Shown piece after piece: positions 1 through 5,708 of a DNA stretch of 5,708 bases. This DNA comes from Thermodesulfobacteriota bacterium (lineage in GTDB: Bacteria; Desulfobacterota; SM23-61): positions 1-5,708 of the forward strand of contig JASEHN010000210.1 in NCBI GenBank assembly GCA_030018715.1, read 5' to 3'. Each line of letters opens with the position of its first letter. The first letter of the stretch is position 1. Made by a program: the position numbers and the translations under genes. The notes below the pieces were generated by a model. The model did no database searches. It was given only the letters and a program-made list of their open reading frames with translations, and had not been told where the DNA came from.

Positions 1-212
1 ATGGCTAGTCAAGAAAAATTTTCATGTTCCCCAATTTTTTCACACCTTCCCCCCCAAAGGGGCCATCGGGGTGCACCCCAGCGTTCCATTATTTATGCGA
101 AGCTCAATACCCGGCTATATGAAGCATGTCATAAAGCTTTTCAAACTCTCTCAATAATTTGCCATATTTTCTTGTCCCTCTGGCGGGGAGGTGATGAGTT
201 GTGTAAAGCGCT
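1..212. other. Left-edge stretch with no supportable gene
   Basis: No convincing gene is visible here. One plus-strand frame is open from base 1 to 240 and another from the left edge to a TAA at 155-157. Either could be the 3' tail of a gene starting outside the window, but neither translation resembles a known family and no ribosome binding site can be judged at the edge. The stretch contains a C7 run, a CCCC-AAA-GGGG inverted repeat near 52-62 and a GC palindrome at 68-79. No tRNA, rRNA or riboswitch fold was recognised. Confidence 0.5.
68..79. repeat. 12-base perfect palindrome GGGGTGCACCCC
   Basis: The twelve bases GGGGTGCACCCC read the same on both strands. They sit just after a smaller inverted repeat (CCCC, AAA, GGGG at about 52-62). 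It could be an operator-like dyad or one arm of a larger intergenic fold. There is no T run after it, so it does not look like an intrinsic terminator. No function is assigned. Confidence 0.5.
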
Positions 213-235
213 AAACGCCCTGCCAAGGCGTTTTT
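213..235 (+). terminator. Putative intrinsic terminator
   Basis: AAACGCC (213-219) pairs perfectly with GGCGTTT (227-233) around a 7-base loop, and five T residues run from 231 to 235. This is a short but classical hairpin plus T run. It would stop plus-strand transcription entering from a gene left of the window and so separate it from the synthetase gene at 454. The stem is only 7 bp, so efficiency is uncertain. Confidence 0.5.
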
Positions 236-293
236 GCTAAGGAAGCTTGCATTTTATCGTCAAATTTAGTAGGTTGAAGACACAAAACAAAGA

Positions 294-443
294 GCCGCAA
301 GGCGCAAGTCGAAGAAAGCAGAGCGCAAAGCGCATAGCGAAAGGGCGTGAGGCGTAAGGAAAAACAGCTCAAAGCTCATGGCTCAAAGTAAAAGGCATAA
401 GTCGCCAGGCGTGAAACGAAAGAAGCGAAAAAGCTAAAAGGGG
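294..443 (+). repeat. Degenerate heptanucleotide array upstream of the synthetase gene
   Basis: The sequence falls into about 21 consecutive 7-base units: four from 294 to 321, one extra base, six from 323 to 364, two extra bases, then eleven from 367 to 443. Units include GCGCAAA, GCGCATA, GCGAAAG, GGCGTGA, GGCGTAA, GCTCAAA (twice), GCTCATG and GCATAAG, giving a loose GCGCAAR-type consensus on the plus strand. The heptamer register is kept apart from the two small insertions, while the units themselves are diverged. The array fills nearly all of the gap between the terminator hairpin and the start codon at 454. A weak promoter-like pair (TTGCAT at 247-252, TAGGTT at 270-275, 17-base spacer) lies just upstream, so the array would be transcribed as 5' leader. 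The same family recurs, mostly inverted, after the gene. Confidence 0.75.
439..443 (+). promoter_or_regulatory. Ribosome binding site of the synthetase gene
   Basis: AGGGG ends ten bases before the ATG at 454 and is the only purine-rich Shine-Dalgarno-like element near it. It lies in the final unit of the heptamer array, so the repeat itself appears to supply the translation signal. The spacing is slightly long but acceptable. Confidence 0.55.
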
Positions 444-453
444 AAACAACGGT

Positions 454-1881
454 ATGGAGAACCTAAAGGACCATTTTCTGCATAAATTTCTCTATCCTGA
501 TAGCGTGGCCATAGTAGGGGCGTCGCGGAATCCTTTTCGGCCTAATTACCATCTTGTGGCCAATCTGGTGAATCTTGGTTTCCGGGGGAAGATTTATCCG
601 GTCAATCCGGAAGCGGATGAGATTCTGGGATTAAAAACCTATCCATCCCTGAAGGATATCGATGGTCCTGTTGATCTTGCCGTGGTGGCAGTCCCTTACA
701 CCCTGACCCTCAGCCTTCTTAGGGATTGCCTCAAAAAAGGAATCAAAAGAGTCACCATCGTGGCCGGTGGTTTTTCCGAGACCGGGGAAGAAGGCCGGAA
801 GGTTCAGATGGAAATGGCCAACCTCCTCAGAGAAAATGGCGTCAGGGCTATCGGCCCTAACGCCTTGAGCCCGATCAACGCCCCAATAAACTTGGCCGTC
901 AGCTTCCACCCTATCGAAAAGATGAAGCCCGGCGGTCTTTCTTTGATCTTCCAATCCGGTCTTTATGAACCCAGGATTGACTGGCTCTTTTCAGACTTCA
1001 ATCTCCACCTCAATAAACTCATCGACCTGGGCAATAAAATGGATGTCAATGAGGTGGACGCTCTTCGTTACCTGGCGGAGGATCCTGAGACCCGGGTCAT
1101 CGGCGTTCATCTGGAAAGCATTGAGGGAAATGGGAGGGAGTTTTTTGGGCTCATCAGGGAGATTTCCCGGCGCAAGCATGTCATTGTCCTCAAATCCGGG
1201 CGTACCGAAGCCGGGGCCAAGGCGGCAGCTTCACATACCGGGGTCATCGTCCAGGGGAATGACATCATTTTTGACGCGGCGTTGAGGCAGTGCGGGGCCA
1301 TCCGCGCCCAGAATATCGAGGAGTTTTTCGATCTGGCCCGGGGTTTGGAGCGTTTTGGCTCACTCTTGTTGAAAGGAAATCGCCTGGCCATTGCTACGCT
1401 TCCAGGCGGAGAAGCGGTGATTGTTACAGACCTTTTCCACCAGGAAGGTTTTTCTGTGACCCCATTGCAAGCGGAAACGAGAATAAAGTTGAAACCTGTT
1501 TTCCCTCCCTGGGAAATTTCTGGCAATCCCTTTGACCTGGGTGTTTCCTTGCAGTTTCATGACCCCCGAAAAGTTTACATTACCCTTCTGGAATCGATTG
1601 TGGCAGATCCAAATGTGGACGCGATAGCCGTGCAGCTCCCTTCTCGGGCGACAAGCCTTCCTAAAGAATTCTTCCAAATATTTCCTCAATCCCTCAAGGC
1701 CGGGAAACCAATCGCCCTCTGGCTCGCCGGAACTCCTTCCGGAAGGTCAGAGGTGCTTGAGTGGCTGGAAGAGCAATACGTCCCTGTTTTCCCCTCCCCC
1801 GAAAAGATTATTAAAGCTTTTTCCGCCCTGTACCGCTCCAGCCGATTTAAAAACGCCGAGAGTATGGCGCATAGCATATAG
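454..1881 (+). CDS. Acyl-CoA synthetase (ADP-forming), alpha subunit type
   Basis: By family, this enzyme interconverts acyl-CoA, ADP and phosphate with free acid, CoA and ATP in the cytoplasm. Three parts are visible. An N-terminal Rossmann-like CoA-binding domain (about 13-140) contains VAIVGASRNP at 18-27 and GPNALSP at 134-140. A succinyl-CoA-ligase-like domain (about 160-300) carries FQSG at 166-169, GNKMDV at 193-198, a likely helper Glu221, and SGRTEAG...SHTG with the expected phosphorylated His261. A third ligase-type domain (about 308-460) has LPGGE at 316-320 and GNPFDL at 357-362. The length, 475 residues, fits the separate alpha subunit of archaeal-type enzymes; single-chain forms are near 700 and add an ATP-grasp half, which is absent. 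The start is the first ATG after AGGGG. The last residues, MAHSI, are encoded by repeat-like DNA. Acyl substrate cannot be read from sequence; acetate or another short or aromatic acid is possible. Confidence 0.88.
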   Translation: MENLKDHFLHKFLYPDSVAIVGASRNPFRPNYHLVANLVNLGFRGKIYPVNPEADEILGLKTYPSLKDIDGPVDLAVVAVPYTLTLSLLRDCLKKGIKRVTIVAGGFSETGEEGRKVQMEMANLLRENGVRAIGPNALSPINAPINLAVSFHPIEKMKPGGLSLIFQSGLYEPRIDWLFSDFNLHLNKLIDLGNKMDVNEVDALRYLAEDPETRVIGVHLESIEGNGREFFGLIREISRRKHVIVLKSGRTEAGAKAAASHTGVIVQGNDIIFDAALRQCGAIRAQNIEEFFDLARGLERFGSLLLKGNRLAIATLPGGEAVIVTDLFHQEGFSVTPLQAETRIKLKPVFPPWEISGNPFDLGVSLQFHDPRKVYITLLESIVADPNVDAIAVQLPSRATSLPKEFFQIFPQSLKAGKPIALWLAGTPSGRSEVLEWLEEQYVPVFPSPEKIIKAFSALYRSSRFKNAESMAHSI

Positions 1882-2111
1882 CGTATCTCGCCTCGCACCT
1901 TACGGTTTTTCCGCTATGCTCTCTGCTCTATGCCCTATGCTTTATCCGCCTTGGGCCTTTTGCCCTTTACTTTTTGCCCTTTGCTTTGCGTCTTTCGTCT
2001 TTTTTATTTTTTCCCCTTGCGCCTCACGCCTTGCGCCTTTGGCCTTTTTTCTTTTCCTATCACCTATCACCCATTACCCATTGCCTATTGCCCATTACCC
2101 ATTACCTATTT
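1867..2111. repeat. Degenerate heptanucleotide field filling the convergent gap
   Basis: The first three units (GCGCATA, GCATATA, GCGTATC, 1867-1887) have the same orientation as the array upstream of the synthetase gene; the first nine bases, GCGCATAGC, also occur at 330-338. From about 1891 the orientation flips, with plus-strand units such as CCTCGCA, CCTTACG, CTCTATG, CCCTATG, CCCTTTG and CTTTGCG. Four units in register follow at 2015-2042 (CCTTGCG, CCTCACG, CCTTGCG, CCTTTGG style), then a regular block at 2056-2111. Bases 2015-2030 match the reverse complement of 344-359 at 15 of 16 positions. The field overlaps the last five codons and stop codon of the synthetase gene and the stop of the kinase gene. 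I see no clear hairpin-plus-T terminator for either gene here. Confidence 0.75.
2056..2111 (-). repeat. Eight in-register heptamers, TAATGGG type
   Basis: Eight 7-base units follow without a gap: CCTATCA twice, CCCATTA, CCCATTG, CCTATTG, CCCATTA twice and CCTATTT on the plus strand, that is TAATGGG-like on the minus strand. The minus strand is the kinase mRNA sense, and the kinase TAA stop (2102-2104) lies inside the block. The spaced GGG and GG runs on that strand could allow a G-quadruplex or other fold at the mRNA 3' end. This is the cleanest part of the heptamer field. Confidence 0.8.
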
Positions 2112-5100
2112 TTATCCAACACCTCCCTGACTTTTTCTACCAATTTTTCCAAAGAAAAAGGCTTCTGAATGAAATTAACCCCCTCTTCCAATATCCCATG
2201 CCGCACGACCGCATCATCCGTATAACCCGACATATACAACACCTTCGCCTCCGGATGCAAAAGCAATAAACGCTCTGTCAACTCCCGCCCACTCATCACC
2301 GGCATCACCACATCCGTCACCAACAAATGAATCATCCCCTGATTCTTCTCACAGAGAATTAGCGCCTCCCACCCATTGGCCGCCTCCAAAACCTTATACC
2401 CCTGCCTCTTCAATATCTGCACCACCAAATTCCGCACATCCCCCTCATCCTCCGCCACCAGCACCGTCTCCCCGCCACGAGGAAGATCCCTCTTTATTTG
2501 CTTCTCCCTCTCCTCCTCCAACGCCTCATCCACCCGGGGAAGATAAACCTTAAAGGTCGCCCCTTTCCCCAACTCACTATAAACCCAAACATTCCCGCCG
2601 CTCTGTTTCACAATCCCGTAAACCGTCGATAACCCCAACCCCGTCCCCATCCCCTTCTCCTTGGTTGTAAAAAACGGCTCAAAGATTCTCCCCTTAACCT
2701 CCGGGGTCATCCCCACGCCTGTATCACTCACCGAAACCCGCACATACCGACCCGGCTTCGCCCCCACATGATTATGCACATACTTTTCATCTATCTCCAC
2801 ATTGGCCGTCTCAATGGTAAGCTTTCCCCCTCGGGGCATGGCATCCCGGGAATTTATTGCCAAATTAAGAATCACCTGCTCCATCTGCCCGGGATCTACC
2901 TTCACCCTCCCCAAGTCCTCAGCCAACACGCTAACCAGCTCGATGTCCTCTCCAATCAGCCGGCGAAGCATCTTGTCCGTATCTCTTAAAAGAACATTCA
3001 ACTCAATCACCTTCATTTCCATGATCTGCCGGCGGCTGAAGGCCAATAACTGACGGGTGAGGTTTGCTGACTGCGTGGTCGCTTTATCGATCATTTCGAA
3101 CGTTCGTCTCATGGGGTCTTCTGCTTTGAGTTCTAATAGGGCAAGTTGAGCGGAAGTTTTGATGAGGGTTAGGGCATTGTTGAAGTCATGGGCAATCCCC
3201 CCCGCCAACTGACCGATGGCCTCAATCTTCTGGGACTGGCGTAACTGCTCCTGAAGAGCCTTCATCTCCTCCTCTGCCTCTTTGCGTTCAGTGGTATCGC
3301 GGACAATGCCCCTAAACCCTATCCGGTTACCAGATGAATCTTTAATCAATGATACAGACGCCTCAACGTATCTTTTCGCTCCATCTTTTCTTATAATCTC
3401 CCAATCGAATACCCTGGCAGGTTGTCCCGTTCGATAAACTTTATTGAAGGTTTGAAACAATTTTTTGGCATTCTCCGGGTCGGTGTACCGCCGATCATTC
3501 ATCCCTATCGTTTCCTCTTTGGAATATCCCAATATTCGGCACAGCGAATCATTGACGAAGGTAAAATTACCGGCGATGTCCACCTCGTAGTAGCCATCCT
3601 CAATGCTTTCCAGAATGTTTCGATACCTCTCCTCTGATTCCCGCAGGGCCTCCTCGGACTGTTTGTGCTCTTTAAAAAGCAGGGTGTTGGCCATAGCTCC
3701 AGCAATCTGATTGCCCACTCTCTCGGCTAGTTTTAAATCGCTTTCACTATAAGCATCCGCTTGGGTCGATTGAATGTATAGGACGCCTATCACTTCATTT
3801 TTCGAAAATAAAGGGACCGTCATAATCGACCGAAACCCAGCCTTTAAAATGGGCACGAGCCCTGGACATCGGCTTAGTATCTCTTCCCGATTTTCCTCCC
3901 GCATGAGAATGCTTGCCCGTGTCCGCCAGACTTCTTCCGTGCCAGTCCCAGCCAAAGGAATGATATCTCCTACCTTGCGCTGGTTCACTTGAAGACCCGA
4001 GACATCGCAAATCCTGAAGGTGTAGTCTTCAGGGTTGATGATGTTCACCGCAACCCGATCGAATGGAATGAGATTGCGCATTTCTTGGGCAAACCGTTCA
4101 TAAACCTCCTCGATGTCGAGTGTAGAGCTGATGATCCGCCCGATCTCGGCCATGACCGCATTCTCTTGCGCCAGCCGTCTTGCCTCCTCTTCACTCCTTT
4201 GTAACGCCTCTTCGGTCTGCTTCCTCTCAGTGAAAAGCTGGGCATTGGCGATGGCACCGGCAATCTGATTGGCAACTCTTTCGGCAAGGCTCACATCCTT
4301 TGTTGAATAGGCATTAGGTTTTTTGGATGAGAAACCAAGAACGCCAATCACCTGATCTCCCGAGAAAAGTGGAACGAGTAAGAAGGACTGTAAACCAACT
4401 TGAATAAAGGGTGTGAGACCCGGAAATTTATCGGCAACCTCTGCTGGGCTTTCCCCATGAACGAGTAGACTTGAACGCGTCTGGATTATTTCCGCTGTTA
4501 CCGTCCCGGCCATCAACGGCATCGTATCTCCCGATCTGCGGCCGGGAACATCGATTCCCCTGCTGTAGCGAAAATTGATAGTATTATCCTCATAGTTAAT
4601 GATCCCAACCGTAATCTCATCAAAGGAGATAATCTTCCTAACTTCCTCGGCGAATCGCTCATACGTTTCCTCAATGTCAAGCGTCGAGCTGACGATTCGC
4701 CCGATTTCGGCCATAACCGCATTTTCTTGAGCCTGCTGTCTTGCTTCTTCCTCCCCCTTTTTTAAGGCTTGCTCCATTCTTTTATGTTCAGTAATGTCCC
4801 GGGCAACGGAATGATATCCAATAATCTTATCGCCTTCGAACATCAATGATGAATTTTGCCCAAGCCATATTACCTCTCCCGCCCTGGATAGAATCGGGAA
4901 TTCTACGTAGATCGTTGGTATTTTTTGGCGGAACTGATCGATATAAATATCCGACAGCCACTGGCGGTGTTCAGGATGAATGATGTCACGGAAGTTGAGG
5001 CGTTTAAATTCTTCGAGTGAGGTACCCGCAGCTCTCAAGGCGGCAGAATTGGCAAAGGTGAAGTTCCCCCGTGTATCAGTTATGTGAATAATCTCCGAGG

Positions 5101-5575
5101 CGTTTTCTACAACTTGTTTATATTTCTTCTCGGACTCTTTGAGCGCCTCTTCCATCCACTTGCGCTCGCTCACATCGCGCACCATAGCCTGAAGGAATCT
5201 TTTCCCCGATAAATCTATAAACTGAAGGCTCACTTCCGCATCAAAAGGAGTGCCGTCATACCGGCAGTGTTTCCACTCAAAAAATTGCGGTTCGCCCTTT
5301 AAAGCAGCTTTAATCTTGGAAATGGCCTTTTTCGTGGAGTCCTGCCCATCCGGCTGTTTCGCCGGTGAAAATTTATAGGGAGGCTGGCCAATGATTTGTT
5401 CCTTTGTACACCCGAACATCTCCAGAGTTTTTCGGTTACAATCAATAAACCGGTCCTCCTCCATCAAAAAAATGGCGTCGTTGGCATGCTCAAATAATGT
5501 CCGGAACTTTAATTCGCTATTCCGCAATTCGGCGTGGGCTTGTTCGCTTGCCTTTATACGGCGGGGTGTTTTCAT
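2102..5575 (-). CDS. Soluble PAS/GAF hybrid histidine kinase with C-terminal receiver
   Basis: This is a multi-sensor kinase of two-component signalling. Domains in order are PAS (about 20-137), PAS (148-268), GAF (285-448), GAF (472-635), PAS (646-768), HisKA (780-850) with phospho-acceptor His796 in GGIAHDFNN, HATPase_c (about 890-1013) and a receiver (1035-1155). The ATPase has the N-box around Asn904 and Asn908, DTGVGM at 951-956, FEPFFTT at 965-971 and GTGLGL at 977-982. The receiver has acidic Glu1042 and Asp1043, phospho-acceptor Asp1088, Ser1116 and Lys1138. All key catalytic residues are present. No signal peptide or membrane segment is seen, so it should sense a cytoplasmic cue; the ligand is unknown. 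Coiled-coil-like linkers rich in Glu, Lys and Arg join the sensor modules. The two GAF modules are tandem copies 187 codons apart. The start is the first ATG after an in-frame TAA (5597-5599), nine bases after GGAGGA. No output regulator gene is adjacent. Base composition changes sharply near codon 855. Confidence 0.95.
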   Translation of the reverse strand: MKTPRRIKASEQAHAELRNSELKFRTLFEHANDAIFLMEEDRFIDCNRKTLEMFGCTKEQIIGQPPYKFSPAKQPDGQDSTKKAISKIKAALKGEPQFFEWKHCRYDGTPFDAEVSLQFIDLSGKRFLQAMVRDVSERKWMEEALKESEKKYKQVVENASEIIHITDTRGNFTFANSAALRAAGTSLEEFKRLNFRDIIHPEHRQWLSDIYIDQFRQKIPTIYVEFPILSRAGEVIWLGQNSSLMFEGDKIIGYHSVARDITEHKRMEQALKKGEEEARQQAQENAVMAEIGRIVSSTLDIEETYERFAEEVRKIISFDEITVGIINYEDNTINFRYSRGIDVPGRRSGDTMPLMAGTVTAEIIQTRSSLLVHGESPAEVADKFPGLTPFIQVGLQSFLLVPLFSGDQVIGVLGFSSKKPNAYSTKDVSLAERVANQIAGAIANAQLFTERKQTEEALQRSEEEARRLAQENAVMAEIGRIISSTLDIEEVYERFAQEMRNLIPFDRVAVNIINPEDYTFRICDVSGLQVNQRKVGDIIPLAGTGTEEVWRTRASILMREENREEILSRCPGLVPILKAGFRSIMTVPLFSKNEVIGVLYIQSTQADAYSESDLKLAERVGNQIAGAMANTLLFKEHKQSEEALRESEERYRNILESIEDGYYEVDIAGNFTFVNDSLCRILGYSKEETIGMNDRRYTDPENAKKLFQTFNKVYRTGQPARVFDWEIIRKDGAKRYVEASVSLIKDSSGNRIGFRGIVRDTTERKEAEEEMKALQEQLRQSQKIEAIGQLAGGIAHDFNNALTLIKTSAQLALLELKAEDPMRRTFEMIDKATTQSANLTRQLLAFSRRQIMEMKVIELNVLLRDTDKMLRRLIGEDIELVSVLAEDLGRVKVDPGQMEQVILNLAINSRDAMPRGGKLTIETANVEIDEKYVHNHVGAKPGRYVRVSVSDTGVGMTPEVKGRIFEPFFTTKEKGMGTGLGLSTVYGIVKQSGGNVWVYSELGKGATFKVYLPRVDEALEEEREKQIKRDLPRGGETVLVAEDEGDVRNLVVQILKRQGYKVLEAANGWEALILCEKNQGMIHLLVTDVVMPVMSGRELTERLLLLHPEAKVLYMSGYTDDAVVRHGILEEGVNFIQKPFSLEKLVEKVREVLDKNR

Positions 5576-5584
5576 ATCAGCGCT

Positions 5585-5590
5585 TCCTCC
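5585..5590 (-). promoter_or_regulatory. Ribosome binding site of the kinase gene
   Basis: Read on the minus strand this is GGAGGA, nine bases before the ATG at 5575. It sits in a longer purine run (AGGGGAGGAGGAAG). An in-frame stop at 5597-5599 just upstream excludes a longer ATG-initiated protein, so this site fixes the start. Confidence 0.8.
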
Positions 5591-5609
5591 TCCCCTTTAG
5601 CCGCCTATT

Positions 5610-5639
5610 ATTTAACCAGGAAAGTCCATTAATTGTCGG
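5610..5639 (-). promoter_or_regulatory. Candidate sigma-70-type promoter for the kinase gene
   Basis: On the minus strand CCGACA (5634-5639) and TTAAAT (5610-5615) each match four of six consensus bases of the -35 and -10 elements, with an 18-base spacer beginning ATTAATGG. Transcription would start near 5603 and leave a leader of roughly 28 bases containing the ribosome binding site. No sigma-54 motif was recognised nearby. This is only a consensus match by eye. Confidence 0.35.
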
Positions 5640-5708
5640 CAAAATCTTTGGTTTGCGTCCTGCTGGAATGTATTTTTGTATCAGTTTAGGGTTTTGAAAA
5701 AATGGCGG

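Noticed and set aside
1..240. Open frame from an ATG at base 1, 79 codons
   Set aside because: No upstream sequence to judge a start, no recognisable domain, and the terminator-like hairpin 213-235 lies inside it. It is most likely a chance frame or the tail of an unseen gene.
294..443. CRISPR array
   Set aside because: The units are only 7 bases, have no spacers of regular length, and are too diverged from one another.
631..1898. Minus-strand open frames opposite the synthetase gene
   Set aside because: Shadow frames of a conserved coding sequence, with no ribosome binding sites or known domains.
294..2111. Composite transposon or insertion sequence with the arrays as terminal inverted repeats
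   Set aside because: There is no transposase, no sharp ends and no target-site duplication. The match between the arrays is patchy rather than continuous.
1757..2269. Plus-strand open frames across the convergent gap with Pro/Leu/Phe/Tyr-rich products
   Set aside because: They are by-products of the heptamer repeats, whose period of 7 tends to stay open in several frames and yields periodic low-complexity peptides. They also overlap both real genes.
2990..3060. Frameshift or assembly join at the composition switch in the kinase gene
   Set aside because: The reading frame is continuous, and the HisKA, N-box, ATPase and receiver motifs follow in normal order and spacing. A chimeric assembly join would have to be perfectly in frame.

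Overview
The window carries two convergent genes and looks like part of a Gram-negative bacterial chromosome of moderate GC content. The pairing of a stand-alone ADP-forming acyl-CoA synthetase alpha subunit with a large cytoplasmic PAS/GAF hybrid sensor kinase, and the degenerate 7-base repeats between genes, would fit an anaerobic Desulfobacterota (former Deltaproteobacteria, Syntrophales-like) genome. That placement is an inference from style, not from a marker gene.

Layout. Bases 1-240 hold no gene I can support; a short hairpin with a T run at 213-235 could end transcription arriving from the left. Bases 294-443 are a degenerate array of about 21 heptamers (GCGCAAA-like), and its last unit supplies the ribosome binding site of the first gene. 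Bases 454-1881 (+) encode a 475-residue CoA-binding/ligase protein with the phospho-histidine motif of ADP-forming acyl-CoA synthetases but no ATP-grasp half. Bases 1867-2111 are a second heptamer field, mostly in the opposite orientation. It fills the whole convergent gap and overlaps the 3' ends of both genes. Bases 2102-5575 (-) encode a 1157-residue soluble hybrid histidine kinase, PAS-PAS-GAF-GAF-PAS-HisKA-HATPase-REC, with a good ribosome binding site and a plausible sigma-70-type promoter at 5610-5639.

How they relate. The two genes are convergent, so they do not form an operon, and nothing in the sequence ties the kinase to control of the synthetase. The synthetase alpha subunit should need an ATP-grasp beta subunit encoded elsewhere. 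The kinase should phosphorylate its own receiver domain and then an unseen partner.

The least ordinary signals are the inverted heptamer arrays around the synthetase gene, with both genes ending inside the repeat, and an abrupt strand-composition switch near base 3000 inside the kinase gene. I found no sign of a wholly new multi-gene system.
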